A stretch of DNA of 64,000 bases from Thereva unica (GCA_949987705.1 OX465281.1:171320516-171384515); one strand, 5' to 3'; shown: positions 20,810 to 32,995, counted from the first letter of the stretch. Numbers and translations are program-made. Notes: generated by a model from the letters alone, not told the origin.

Positions 20810-21310
20810 TGTGCTCCCATTGTATTGAATATCAGTATCGGGAGGTTTTAAGGGCTCCCAATAACGAATTTGTTGTTAAAATGGCGGACGAATTTTGGGA
20901 AATGTGTTCCGATTGTACTGAAATTCAGTATCGGGGGGTTTTACGGGTTCCAAATGACGGATTTGTGGTCAAAATTGTAAAATTCAAAATGGCGGACAAG
21001 TTTTGGCAAATGTGTTCCGATTGTACTGAAATTCAGTATGGGGGGTTTTAGTGGTTCTAAATAACGGATTTTTGGTCGAAATTTTAAAATTCAAAATGGC
21101 GGACAAGTTTTGGCAAATGTGTTCCGATTGTACTGAAATTCAATATCGAGGGGTTTGAAGGGTTCCAAATGACGGATTTGTGGTCAAAATTTTAAAATTC
21201 AAAATGGCGGACGAGTTTTGGCAAATGTGTTCCGATTGTACTGAAATTCAGTATCGGGGTTTTATGGGTTCCAAATGATGGAGTGTGGCCAAAATATTAA
21301 AATTCAAAAT
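20810..21310 (+). repeat. 108-bp tandem repeat array, five units
   Basis: Units carry CCGATTGTACTGAAATTCAG and CAAAATGGCGGAC about 108 bp apart. As 108 is a multiple of three, a 36-residue pattern appears in translation; I do not regard it as a gene. Confidence 0.85.
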
Positions 21311-21329
21311 GGCGCATGACTGTTAAAAG

Positions 21330-21900
21330 CCAACAAAGCCTACTATAGTCTGTCAAAGCTCGTTAAATCCAAGTATCTAACTATAACGTCTAAACTTTTA
21401 CTATATAAGACGATGGTCTTAGCTGTGCTCACATATGCATCTGAAACGAGGGTGCTTAGCAAAAAGCACTCAAACCTCTTAGCCGTGTTCGGGAGGAAAA
21501 CACTTCGGAGGATTGTTGGCCTCGTATGGGAGGAAGGACGATTCCAGAGAGACTCTACAATGACGAGGTTTACGAGTGCTTTCGTGATATGAATGTTGTA
21601 AAGAAAATAAAGCTCGGTAGGCTGCGGTTGGCAGGTCATCTAGCTCGTATGAGTGAAAATGAGCCTGCTCGTAAAGTTCTCTGCGGTAGGACCTATGGGG
21701 TGCGATAGCGAAGGAGACCCAGCCTTCGTTGGAAGGGTGGTGTAGACCAGGACGCTCAGAGCTTAGGGATGCCAAACTGGATGACACCGGATCAGAATCG
21801 GGACCGGTGGAGAGGACAGTTGCGAGAGGGCAGGACCGGATGCCGGTTGTAGAGCCGACAAAGAAGAAGAATTTAAACACAAGTGGGTCTCTGAATCTTG
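21330..21900 (+). pseudogene. RTE-type LINE 3' fragment
   Basis: Readable across frameshifts: LLLYKTMVLAVLTYASE, then GRKTLRRIVG, then (new frame) DEVYECFRDMNVVKKIKLGR with LAGHLARM, and a Trp/Arg-rich tail. This is the C-terminal region downstream of RT in RTE-like LINEs and resembles the end of the ORF at 36612-39530. It ends in an AAGAAGAAG tail. At least two frame changes; nonfunctional. The copy in the right arm (about 45660-46220) has the same breaks. Confidence 0.75.
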
Positions 21901-22009
21901 GAGATGAAATATCTCGATTAAAATGAGAATCTTTCCTAAATTTAACTAAAATATAATTTGTAACGAATCCACCCATACCATTCATACTTCCCCTTTAAAA
22001 TCTTAGGAC

Positions 22010-22450
22010 TTATTTTCATGAATAAGTTAGCAATGATACTTCCACCTATTTCATGCTGCCAAAGTCAAGGTTCTCCACCCCACGAACTTCCAGAGGTATT
22101 AGTCGTACAAGTCACAAGTTTGGACTTTTTCACTAAAATTTCAACTTCAACTACTTTTTTCTCCAAAAAAATGCGTAGTTAATATTTTTGTTTTTTGGAA
22201 AGCTTGGACAGTTCTCTGTGAATAAAGTCCGAACAATTTTTATGCTACGAGTTATAAGTTAATTTTGACGTTAAAATTGGCCTTATTAGGTACTAAAAAA
22301 TATGAAATAGAGCCAATTCTAGCATTTTTGCTTATAACTTCAAAATTAAAGGCTGTAGCGTAAAAATTGTGTACATTGCGTATATTGCTACCATTTTCAT
22401 AAAAATAGGCCATAATGTTACAAAAATACAAGGTGATACATAAACCTCTG
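22010..22450 (+). repeat. Diverged relative of the AAATTT-site MITE
   Basis: Shares blocks with 6297-6720 in the same order: TCATGAATAAG, CACCTAT, ACTTCCAGAG, TTTTTTCTCCAAAA and ACAATTTTTATGCTACG. Probably an old member of that MITE family captured in element B. No coding capacity. Confidence 0.6.
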
Positions 22451-23279
22451 TATTTCATTTCAAAACGCTGTAGCGGCTAAATCGTTACGATTCCACATCA
22501 CCCTCATACCTGAGGATTTTTTTATTCATCTATCCACAGCCGATCACTTTGTAAACATAACGGATACACCCTGTATAGAGAAAATTCTGATTCATTATGT
22601 CGATGAGAAAAAAGGAAAACAAGAAAAAGGTTCTAAGCACTAAATGAGCGATGGAATGTGTTAGTGAGTAAGAAACACATGGAAGATTTAACTAAATAAT
22701 TGCGACATATGTATGTTAATATAATTCCTCAAAAATAGGGTCACTTGGCACGAAAAACAATACCATCACGGCAGACCCCTTTCAGGCCATAAAAATTTTC
22801 CTACCTATAAGAATTTTCAGTCCTTACTAAATACTTTTCGAGTAAACAAATAGTGAAGGTCCCGTGAATTGAAAATCTTGGAACCTGTTTGCAAGAACAC
22901 ACTTGCACCACGGACTTTTAACAGGCCTTATTTTTTAGATAATTTCATAGCGAAGAGCTTCAACAATGCATTTGTTATACTAAAAATTATCAGGAACGGA
23001 GATATTAAAAGAAATGTAAAAAAATCATATTTTATTCACAATAGGTTAATTAAAAAGTTAACCAAATTGTGGGCAAACTTAGGGTATTAAACTACACCCT
23101 AAAACGAATCGATTCCAATAATAATCTCGTCTATGGGCCAAAATGGCCATAAAAAAGCCTTGCCAACTAGCCTATAGTGATTTAACTGAAATAATTTCAT
23201 TTCTTCAAGTAATATAAACAGAAATCGGTCTCTGAACCTTTAAGCCGAAATACCTTGATTAAAATGAGACTTCCAAATT
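22451..23279. other. Core of element B without recognisable genes
   Basis: An open stretch of 73 codons (22869-23090) resembles nothing I know, and is identical in the right arm only because the arms are recent duplicates. Otherwise AT-rich. Confidence 0.5.
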
Positions 23280-23715
23280 AATGTTGGATTGAATTTCAAT
23301 ACAATCGGAGCACGATTGCCAAAACTAGTCCGCCATTTTGAATTTTAATATTTTGACCACAAATTCGTTATTTGGAACCCTTCAAACCCCCACATACTGA
23401 ATTTCAGTACAGTCGGAACACATTTGCCAAAACTTGTCCGCCATTTTGAATTTTACAATTTCGAACACAAATCCGTCATTTGGAACCCTTAAAACCCTTC
23501 CATACTGAATTTCAGTACAATCGGAACAAAATTGTCAAAACTCGTCCGCCATTTTGAATTTTACAATTTTGACCACAAATCCGTCATTTGGAACCGTTAA
23601 AACCCCCCCATACTGAATGTCAGTACAATCGGAACAAAATTGCCAAAATTCGTCCGCCATTTTGAATTTTAAAATTTTGACCACAAATCCGTCATTTAGA
23701 ACCCTTAAAACCCCC
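23280..23715 (-). repeat. 108-bp array, outer four units (interrupted by BEL/Pao)
   Basis: Minus-orientation units continue at 30674-31150 (five more). The right arm shows the nine units uninterrupted at 43340-44280. Confidence 0.85.
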
Positions 23716-23960
23716 TGTTCATGATCTACTACTTCATGATCTACTACTTCATGATCTACGACAACAAATTTTAAAAAAGGCCTTCAGCCATACAATGCAT
23801 AGTTCGATGCTCACTTTGTGCGTAGCTTTCAACCGAGTCAGACATTTTTTAGAAGAGGCCTTCAGCCCTACTGTATTGCTAGATCATTTTAAATAAACTC
23901 TAAATTCTAAGTTGTACAAAAAATATTCTTTTAATTAACTTGCATTTAACGTAGTTTACA
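23716..23960 (+). repeat. BEL/Pao 5' LTR
   Basis: 245 bp, TG...CA boundaries, ends GTAGTTTACA. Confidence 0.92.
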
Positions 23961-23965
23961 TTTTT

Positions 23966-23983
23966 TGGTCCTTCGAGCCGGAT
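23966..23983 (+). promoter_or_regulatory. Primer-binding site, tRNA-Tyr
   Basis: TGGTCCTTCGAGCCGGAT, five bases after the LTR, is complementary to the 3' end of insect tRNA-Tyr (…CCGGCTCGAAGGA plus CCA). From memory of the tRNA sequence. Confidence 0.8.
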
Positions 23984-24956
23984 CTTCCTACTTTCCGGTA
24001 CCTTTTCTAAAAAGCACAAAGTGATCATACACATCAGTGATCATAGTAACTAGTGCAAGTGCTTCGAAGACACGCGGCAAAGACCGGTGAAAGGCAAAGT
24101 GGAATTATAACTTGTGGAGAGAGTCAAAAATCATCATACCAGGAACAATACAGTATTTCCAGGTGTTCAGACGATACGGAAGAGAAAAAAAAATTGATAG
24201 GACATCGAAGGTCATACGTCGCGTCCGTTGGTGAGTCCGTTCCAAATTATTTGCACTAACACATAAAAGTAAATTCTCATTGTAATAACGTGCAGCGGTA
24301 AATGCATAGCACAGGGCCCAGACTCGCATTATTGCATTCATAGCCACTCACACACCGAATCAATTTATATTAATTTCTATTATCAGCAGTTCTGGCTTCA
24401 ACGGCAACATTTTAATTGCTAGCAACATTGTTGCGTGGCTGTACACTTGAGTGACAACTAGATTTGTTTCGACCTTCGTATGTTTTGTATTCTGATGGAC
24501 AGATTTCAAAGATTTTATTGTGGCAATATATTAAGCATCTACGTGAGCATTAAGAAAACTGCGTGTACTAACTTTTATTCTAGTGTTACTACATTTGTAC
24601 TTTATGTGATGTTGACAATCATATAGTTATAATATGACAATAATATTTGAATATTTGATGTAATAGATATACATAGTGAAAATTATTGCCTAACGCTAGG
24701 CGCATATTAATTAAACTCTGAATCTGAATACGTGTCATCGAAGTGCAAATTATATTGAATTAAACTAAATTATATTGAAATTAATATTGAATTAAACAAC
24801 ATTTTGTGTTATTTATTAAAATATACATTTACACTTGAATATAACAGTATAAGTTACTCTCGGTTTTAGATCACGGTTTTGTACATTTCCTAATAGTTAA
24901 ACGTTAACGATTCACAGTAGCTATACTGCCACGCTGTTTTTCCAGAACAATTTACC
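23984..24956 (+). other. BEL/Pao leader
   Basis: 970 bp of AT-rich leader, no convincing ORF. Gag-Pol starts at the ATG in CATTTACC-like context at 24957. Confidence 0.6.
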
Positions 24957-27900
24957 ATGACTACAAACAAATCAAACACACTACTCGAGTCACTTAAAAC
25001 TAAAGCTAGCTCACGTGCAGACAGAATTACGAAATTTAAGGTGAATTCTAGCAAAACAGCAAAGGATAAGCGTACAGTATCCTTTCTCAATGCCCGTCTT
25101 CAATTACTGGAAAGCTATTGGGCTCAATTCGTCGAGTCTTATGATGAGTTTAATGAAGTTGTTACTGGAGACCAAAGAGCAACCGAGGAAATCTTGAAGC
25201 AAGATATCTTTTCACTAGTCGAATGTGCTTACACAGAAGCAATAAGTTGGCTGAAAGAAGAGTTAGAACCTCTTCAATCATCTCATGACTTATCGATGAA
25301 TTTTACACCTACTGCTAGTAATAATAATGCTGTGCAGCTACCTAAGATCAACTTACCAAGCTTTGGTGGCTCATATCTCGAATGGCCCTCGTTTCGAGAT
25401 ACTTACCGATCACTGATCCATGACAATCATACCATAGCTGAAATACAAAAGATGCACTACTTAAAATCATCTTTAACGGGGGAAGCCTTTAAACTCGTAC
25501 AACATCTGGCGATAACTTCCGAGAATTATCAAGCAGCCTGGGAAATATTGATCAATCGGTATGATAATACTCGAGTACTGGTAAATGCTAACATAGTAGC
25601 CTTGGTCACCATTCCAAACATGTCAGCTGAGACAGCGCCAGAACTCCGTCGAGTTCTTGACGGTTTCACCCAAGCAGTTAAAGCGTTGGAAAACTTGAAG
25701 AGGCCTATTGAACATTGGGATGATTGGTTTACATACTTCTTGTCAACTAAACTTGATCCAGTCACGCGAAGGGATTGGGAAACCTCGCTAAAATCTTCCA
25801 CGCATATACCTCAGTTTGCTTCGTTGAAAACATTTCTGGAAGGTCGCATTCATACACTTAATGCACTTACACCGAATCTTCACATAGATAAGAGAAATAT
25901 GTCATCACATCGTTCTTCTCCTACATTAGCTAGAAGTCACCATTCAACAGTACCGCCAGGCTGCAGTCACTGTCAACGAAATCACTTCATACTTTTTTGC
26001 CGACAGTTCAGGTCAAAAAGCCCTGAAGAACGATTAGCTCTTTTGCAAACCAAGAGGCTCTGCACCAATTGCCTTAGAATGGATCATAAAGTTATGGATT
26101 GCCAGTCGACCAAACGATGCCAGCTCTGTCAACAGAAGCATCACACGATGGTACACAAAGCTGTTACCAACCAAAAGCCTAATGGTTCAGCGTCCACGCC
26201 AACTACCTCACTAGCGTATTCAGCGGAAACTCCTCTAGTTCGCAAAACCAGTGCTCATCTAGCAAATAATTCACGATACTCGTCGTCAGTCTTATTAGCA
26301 ACTGCTATGGTGTTCATAAAATCAACAGATGGTAGAATCATCAAAGCTCGAGCACTCATAGATCCAGGATCCGAATCCAACTTTACCACGACTTCATTAG
26401 AGAATTTACTTCGTCTACCTACACAAAAGATACACGTTGTTGTTGAAACAGTCGGACAGGTCGAGGTCGGACGAGCCAGAACGTCTGTCTCTTATGAAAT
26501 CATATCTACTGTAAACCAGCACAATTCATATTACGTTGATTCGTTACTTCTATCCACTGTAACACGTTTACTCCCGACACACGACCTACCTACAAGTCAC
26601 TGGCCCCACCTACAGGGGCTGTCATTAGCTGATCCTGAATTTCACACTTCATCTCGTATAGACATTCTTCTAGGAGCCGAAATCTACGCTCAAATCATCG
26701 AGTCGGAGGTACTACGCGGACCAGCTGGATCTCCTACAGCTCAGCTCACCTCTCTAGGTTGGATTCTGCTCGGAAGTATCAGGGTTCCCACCTCTCCTAC
26801 TATTGTGGTTCGTAGCTGCCACACATCATCTATTGAGATTGATGCTCTTCTATCTAAGTTCTGGGAAACGGAAGAACTACCTTCTCCACCTCAACTCACT
26901 CCTGCTGAAGCTGAATGTGAACAACACTTCATAGATACTCATTATCGTACTCCTGAAGGACGCTATGTTGTTCATCTACCCTTGAGGTCGTCACGGAATA
27001 GTTTAGGCGACTCTCGACGAGCAGCTCTTGCTACCTTATACAAGTTAGAACGTCGGTTTGATCACGACCCTCAACTGCGTGAGGATTATACTAACTTCAT
27101 GAACGAATATAGCGAACTTCGGCATCTGGAACCTGTCTTGTCAGAAGACAGTCATGGGGACCATGTCTATTATCTTCCTCATCATGCAGTGCTTAAGATG
27201 AGTAGCACTACTACTAAGCTGCGTGTTGTCTTTAACGCCTCTCAACGCTCATCTACAGGCATCTCGCTCAACGACATTTTGCATACAGGTCCTAAACTTC
27301 AGACAGATGTCCGTGCAGTCATACTACGATGGCGATTATTTAAATATGTTTTTACTTCTGACGCAGAAAAAATGTATCGTCAGATACTCGTTGACTCCCA
27401 AGACACGGACTTACAGAGAATTTTATGGCGTTCCAATCCAACTCAACCAGTACAATGCTATCGATTAAACACAGTCACGTACGGCACAGCTTGCGCACCA
27501 TACTTAGCATGTCGGATATTTCAACAGATAGCCAATGACTATGATACTAAATACCCACTAGGGGCATCAGTACTACGTAAAAACTTCTACGTTGACGATG
27601 CTTTGTTCGGATCATCTAATCTACACTCTGCGATACAAATACGCAATGAGATCCGTCAAGTACTACAACTCTGTGGATTCAAATTACGCAAGTGGTTATC
27701 GAATCATCCGGACCTTCTCGCTGATATTCCGGATCAAGATAAGGAATCAGTTAATGCATCTAAACTGTTACGTGATACGCAAGTCTCTGCCCTGGGCATC
27801 AAATGGGACCCATCTTCGGATAAGCTGAGCTGCAAAATGCAGTTGTCTTCCGCAGCGAACATAACTAAACGGTCCATTCTATCGACCATAAGTGAAATCT

Positions 27901-30125
27901 ATGACCCACTAGGCTGGTTGTCGCCGAGCACAATCAAAGCAAAGACCTTCTTACAACAACTATGGTTGGCAAAATCAGGATGGGACGACAATCTTCCAGA
28001 CTCAATTGTCGCTGCTTGGATCAGTTATAAGGCAGATCTATCACAACTTCATGATGTAACTATCCAACGTTGGGTAGGAATTGATGACTCTTACATTGGA
28101 TTAGAGTTGCATGGCTTTTGTGACGCATCATTATCAGCGTATGGCGCAGTTGTTTACCTTCGCGTAATACAGGATTATAATATCATCCAGGTATCACTAC
28201 TTGCAGCTAAAACAAGAGTCAGCCCCATAAAAACGATTTCGCTGCCAAGACTTGAGCTATGTGGTGCAACCTTATTAGCTGAACTCGTATCCTATGTCCA
28301 AGACAGCCTCGACTTTCACCAGATTCCTGTTCATGCATGGAGTGATTCCACAGTTGTTTTAACATGGTTACGAGAACATCCAGCGCGGTGGAAGGTGTTC
28401 GTGGCCAATCGGGTCAGTTTAATACATCAGAAATTACCCCACGCTACTTGGCGACATGTATTATCTGAACACAATCCCGCCGACTGTCTAACAAAAGGGA
28501 TCTCCGTAGAACAATTAAAAATTCACTCGTTATGGTGGTCTGGACCACAATGGCTGACAACGAACTCCACTACGTGGCCGCTGATGCCAACATCTACCTC
28601 ATCTGCTGCATTAGTTGATGAAGAAAAACGCCCGAATATCTCGTTACTATCCAGAGGTGAAATAAAAGAATTTCCACTGCTCAGCAGATACTCCAATCTT
28701 CGGAAACTGTTACGTGTTACAGCTTATTGTTGTCGCTTTTACACTAACGCGAAGCCGAATGCGGAAAAATTTACTGGAAATCTTAAAATAGCAGAACTTA
28801 ACTCAGCCTTGTTACGACTCATTCGCTTAGTGCAATCACACTCATTTTCCAAGGAAATTTCTAAATTAGCGAGTGGCAAAGCACTTCAAGCATCCAGCAG
28901 CATCATCCGCCTATACCCAATCTTAGATAAGGAGGGTATTCTACGAGTCTCGGGTAGGTTAACAAACTCGCTATTGCCTTGGGATGAAAAATATCCGATT
29001 ATCTTGCCAAAAGATACTCACCTCACACAGCTGTTAATCGATCATGCCCACACTGCTACTTTGCATGGCGGTATCCAACTAACCTTGCATCGAATCCGCA
29101 CTAAATACTGGATTATAAGTGGAAGGAGCAAGGTGCGACAATTCGTAAGGAACTGCATAGTCTGCCTTCGCTACAGTGCGAGACCAGCAAGCCAAATCAT
29201 GGCGGACCTCCCTCGTGACCGAGTGTGCCCAGCCAAACCATTTTTAACAGCCGGTGTTGATTATGCAGGCCCATTTTCCATCACGCCTGTCAAAGGACGA
29301 GGCTTGAAAGTTGTCAAGTCTTACATCGCCTTGTTTATCTGTTTTGTCACACGAGCAGTCCACATAGAACTCGTGATGGATCTTACCGCTGAAGCCTTTA
29401 TAGCTGCCTTTAGACGGTTTATAAGCCGACGAGGAAACTGTTCTAAATTATACAGTGATAACGCCACGACATTTGTAGCGGCTAACAAGGAACTAAGTCG
29501 CCAATTTCAATGCGCCTTACAAGAAGCTCAAATTCCTGAAGCCTTGCTCAACGACGGGACCGATTGGCAATTCATCCCTCCTGCTTCTCCTCACTTCGGA
29601 GGCCTATGGGAAGCAGGAGTCAAATCTTATAAACATCACTTCCGACGCGTAGTAGGAGACCACATACTCTCTGTGGAAGAAATGTTGACGCTCACGACGC
29701 AAGTTTAGGCCTGCCTTAACTCACGTCCTTTATACGCTTTATCAGACGATCCAGCAGATATTTCAGCGTTAACGCCAGCACATTTTTTGACTGGAGGCAA
29801 TTTATCTACAGTTCCAACACCGACTAGGTTAGATTGTCCTAGTAACCGACTTACTCGATGGGAATTAGTTCAAAGGATGTACGAAGATATATGGAGTAGA
29901 TGGTACAAGGAATATATCCACCACTTACAACTTAGGAATACCTGGTTCCATGCACAAACTAACCTGAAATGCAATGATTTGGTGCTTATCAAAGACGATA
30001 AACTTCCTCCTTCCAAATGGCTCCTGGGCCGCGTTATTGAAGTGCATCCCGGTCCTGATGGCAACATTAGAGTCGTTACTGTCCGCCATAAAGATGGACT
30101 CTACAAACGCTCTATTAGATACTAA
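24957..30125 (+). pseudogene. gag-pol: BEL/Pao Gag-Pol polyprotein, one TAG codon
   Basis: Single frame of 1722 codons, broken only by TAG at 29706-29708, where ACLNSRPL follows in frame (usually preceded by Glu; GAG to TAG fits). Order: gag-like DUF1759 region (aa ~130-290); zinc clusters CSHCQRNH, CTNC and CQLCQQKHH (~330-400); protease with DPGSES at aa 469 instead of the usual D-S/T-G; RT with DAEKMYRQI and YVDD (aa 878-881); RNase H (GFCDASLSAYGAV, ~1052); integrase zinc region; core with GVDYAGPF (~1430), YSDNATTF (~1497) and GGLWEAGVK; and a DUF5641-like tail after the stop. It lacks a gag stop, as usual for this superfamily. Very probably inactive only through that stop. Confidence 0.93.
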
Positions 30126-30443
30126 ATTATGTGTTCTTCCTGTGCACAGTCCAAATTAACTGCTTACATGTGATTAACATCCGTTCTATCACTAACACAT
30201 GTGTTTTACGGTTCATACCACTAACTAATTGCTTACTTCATTTACAGTCAAGATTTCCAATCTTAACCAACAACAACCAACTTACCACGAATTTAATTCC
30301 GTCCCTCACGGCGGGCGGATGCTCACCTCACGCTTACCTAACTCTACAGGTCATCAACTTTAAACCTTTGGCAATTGCAGCATTCTTGGTCATTCATGGC
30401 GGGCGGAGTACTCATCATCGTCTAACTACGAGGCGGGCGGAAA
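30126..30443 (+). other. BEL/Pao 3' untranslated region and polypurine tract
   Basis: C/T-rich region after the stop; GAGGCGGGCGGAAA immediately precedes the 3' LTR. No env. Confidence 0.7.
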
Positions 30444-30673
30444 TGTTCATGATCTACTACTTCATGATCTACGACAACAAATTTTAAAAAAGGCCTTCAG
30501 CCATACAATGCATAGTTCGATGCTCACTTTGTGCGTAGCTTTCAACCGAGTCAGACATTTTTTAGAAGAGGCCTTCAGCCCTACTGTATTGCTAGATCAT
30601 TTTAAATAAACTCTAAATTCTAAGTTGTACAAAAAATATTCTTTTAATTAACTTGCATTTAACGTAGTTTACA
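30444..30673 (+). repeat. BEL/Pao 3' LTR
   Basis: 230 bp, lacks one 15-bp unit of the 5' LTR; otherwise no difference seen. Confidence 0.92.
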
Positions 30674-31150
30674 CCCCCCATACTGAATTTCAGTACAATC
30701 GGAACAAAATTGCCAAAACTTGTCCGCCATTATGAATTTTAAAATTTTGACCACAAATCCGTCATTTGGAACCCCTAAAACCCCCCCCCCATACTGAATT
30801 TCAGTACAATCGGAACACATTTGCCAAAACTCGTCCGCCATTTTGAATTTTAAAATTTTGACCACAAATCCGTCATTTGGAACCCCTAAATTCCCCCCAT
30901 ACTGAATTTCAGTACAATCGGAACACATTTATCAAAACCCCCTCCACCATTTTCAATTTTAAAATTTTGACCACAAATCCGTTATTTAGAACCCTTAAAA
31001 CCCCCCCATACTGGATTTCAGTACAATCGGAAGACATTTGCCAAAACTTGTCCGCCATTTTGAATTTTACAATTTCGACCACAAATCCGTCATTTGGAAC
31101 CCTTAAAACCACCCCATACTGAATTTCAGTACAATCGGAACAAATTGCCA
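30674..31150 (-). repeat. 108-bp array, inner five units
   Basis: Units carry the complements of CCGATTGTACTGAAATTC and AAAATGGCGGAC. The last unit adjoins the AATCATGATT-rich terminal part of element B. Confidence 0.85.
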
Positions 31151-31409
31151 AAATTACTCCGCAATTTACTAAAAAAAACTGGAAAAAATTTCAGGGAGAC
31201 AATAAGCTCATATTAATCACTAAAGAGTTAATCATTCAATCATGATTAGATTTCATAATCGATAATCATTCTGATGATTAGATTTTCCCCAAGATTACTC
31301 GATGTAATCTTGATTAGTGATTGATTTAATCATGATTGATTCACTCATGATTGGTTTTAGCCATGATTATTAGTCTGATTGAAAAATTAGTCGAATGTGC
31401 CCAACACTG

Positions 31410-32995
31410 GCAATGATACGGTTAGGGGCACCGAATATGGCGAATATGGCATCGCTTTAATACTATTATTCGTGTCAATATTCATGGTGTGATGTAGCAG
31501 GACAAATTTGGTGAAAGCATCAACTAAGGCGAAAACATATTCTTTGTGGTCATTTTTACCACTAAGCTTACCTGTGGCATCTATGTGAATCGTGTGCCAC
31601 GGTATCGCAACCTTTGGGATTGGGTGAAGCTCCGCTTGACCTTTGCCAGAGTGAGTTTTGGAGATCTTACACGTGACATAATTATCAACAAACTTTTTAA
31701 CGTACTTGGACATGTGTTCGAACCAGTACTCGTCGAAAAGTTTTTCAAGTGTCTTCTCCCATCCAAGGTGCATCAATGCAGAATGGGTAGAATTGATAAC
31801 AGACCACCTCAGAGCTCGTGGTAAGACAGGTAAGCACCTCGTTCGCCCATTCCTTTGAATTTTACGATACAACACCCCAGAGCGCATCTCATAATGGGGC
31901 CCATCCACAGGCCAACTGGTTGCCCAAACTGAGTTGCGCAAAGAGTTGGTGTTTTGCCACAAACGCTTCAACTGAGTTGATACTTCAACTGTCAATTCAG
32001 TATTTTATAGGCAATTTGAACGTTAAATAAAATTGTAGAAAACCTGCGATTAAGTTTTATAATTATAAAAAATGGGTAGTAATGATTTTTTATATTAATT
32101 ATAAATTTTTTAATTATTAATATAAATATTTGTATGTTTTTAAAATATAAATTAAATCCTAAACATATAAATTATGAAAATAATTTAATATTATGTGAAC
32201 TTTCATAATTTAAATTAAAAATTATGCCATACAATGAAAATATAAACACGCAAAAAAATATAATTTTCGAATTCAGGCTTAATTAATGCAAGTAGTTTGC
32301 CAAACTGCAACATACACAGCGCGACTAGTTGCCCAAACTCTAGGCCCCGCCCCCATAAAATTAAAAGATTTTGATTTATCCCAACTGCAACCCCAACTGT
32401 CAAATCAGTTTGCCAACTGCCCCATACACGCTGCGATTCAGTGCCAACACAACTCAGTTTGGGCAACCAGTTGGCCTGTGGATGGGCCCCATTAGTCTTA
32501 GCTAAATCTTCACCAAGTTGATGTCCGTTTAAATCCGCCACTAATTTGGACAGCTCTGAGTCTCGCTGCTGCTCTGCGAGCAGCCAGTTGTCAGGGAGCG
32601 TTATAATGTTGACTTTGTTTTGTTGGTGTTTTTCTGGAACCTCGACAGGCGTAGGCAAGGGATTGCGAGACACGAAATCAGCATGCGCCATGTGGCAGCC
32701 ATTTCTATGTATGATTTCAAAATCGAACGCTTGAAGAAAGGCCCACCATCTATGGACTCTGGGTGTTAGATCGAGCTTTTTACGAGAGGCCTGTAATGAA
32801 CTACAGTCGATGACGACCACAAACTTACGTCCGAATAAGTAGTGCCTGAAATGTTTGACGGCATTAACAACGGCAAGAGTTTCTAACTCGTAGGAATGAT
32901 ACTTAGACTTCGCACTCGTTGTGCGTCTGCTGTAATAGGCAATGACATGACGCTTCTAGTTTTTCATCTGCATTAAAACTGCCCCATATCCTATA
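31410..32995 (-). pseudogene. pol: pol: RNase H end and integrase N-terminal half, with MITE
   Basis: Minus strand. RNase H blocks YHSYELETLAVV and HYLFGRKFVVV lie near 32820-32930, and a TAG lies near 32958. FEIIHRNGCHMAHADFVSRN (near 32640) closes RNase H. Integrase: HSALMHLGWEKT...CKISKTHSGKG (zinc module; the first cysteine of the usual pair is not obvious), HIDATGKL, then a one-base shift into FAIFGAPNRIIA at the hAT-like border. The TA-flanked MITE 31894-32492 interrupts it. Confidence 0.8.
31894..32492. mobile_element. MITE with ATGGGGCCC termini and TA duplication
   Basis: 599 bp. Inverted ends begin ATGGGGCCCATCCACAGGCC and match perfectly for about 41 bp. TA on both sides (31892-31893, 32493-32494) suggests Tc1/mariner-type insertion. 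The interior is AT-rich and non-coding. Confidence 0.8.

Larger units (their letters stand above)
23716..30673 (+). mobile_element. BEL/Pao LTR retrotransposon, young, near-intact
   Basis: 6958 bp, with LTRs TGTTCATG...GTTTACA at 23716-23960 and 30444-30673. The LTRs are identical except that the 5' copy has three and the 3' copy two units of a 15-bp CATGATCTACTACTT repeat. A tRNA-Tyr primer-binding site follows the 5' LTR, and a GGCGGGCGGAAA polypurine tract precedes the 3' LTR. It sits in a run of C within the 108-bp array; 11 C flank it against 7 in the empty right-arm site, implying a 4-bp duplication. One nonsense codon in the polyprotein. Confidence 0.95.
17851..31409. repeat. Left arm of a large inverted repeat
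   Basis: Reads in reverse complement against 43115-59511. Peptides encoded in both arms (for example 19572-19763 versus 57606-57797, and 22869-23090 versus 44469-44690) are identical, so the arms are very similar. The left arm contains a BEL/Pao insertion (23716-30673) absent from the right. The inner edge at 31409 coincides exactly with a hAT-like terminus; the outer edge lies in unrelated sequence. Confidence 0.9.
20705..31409. mobile_element. hAT-like non-autonomous element 'B' (left-arm copy)
   Basis: Terminal inverted repeats of about 60 bp: CGGTGTTGGGCACAATC at 20705 and, inverted, CAGTGTTGGGCACATTC at 31409. Inside are AATCATGATT motifs, then 108-bp repeat arrays in opposite orientation at the two ends (20810-21310; 23280-23715 and 30674-31150), around a core with a LINE fragment and a MITE relative. 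Without the BEL/Pao insertion it is about 3.74 kb; the other copy (43115-46961) is about 3.85 kb. No transposase ORF. No 8-bp target duplication is detectable at the outer ends. Confidence 0.7.

Noticed and set aside
22869..23090. 73-codon ORF identical in both arms
   Set aside because: Identity reflects the recent duplication of the arms, not selection; no known domain.
29706..29708. Programmed stop-codon readthrough in BEL/Pao integrase
   Set aside because: The stop lies inside the conserved integrase rather than between gag and pol, so a point mutation is simpler.
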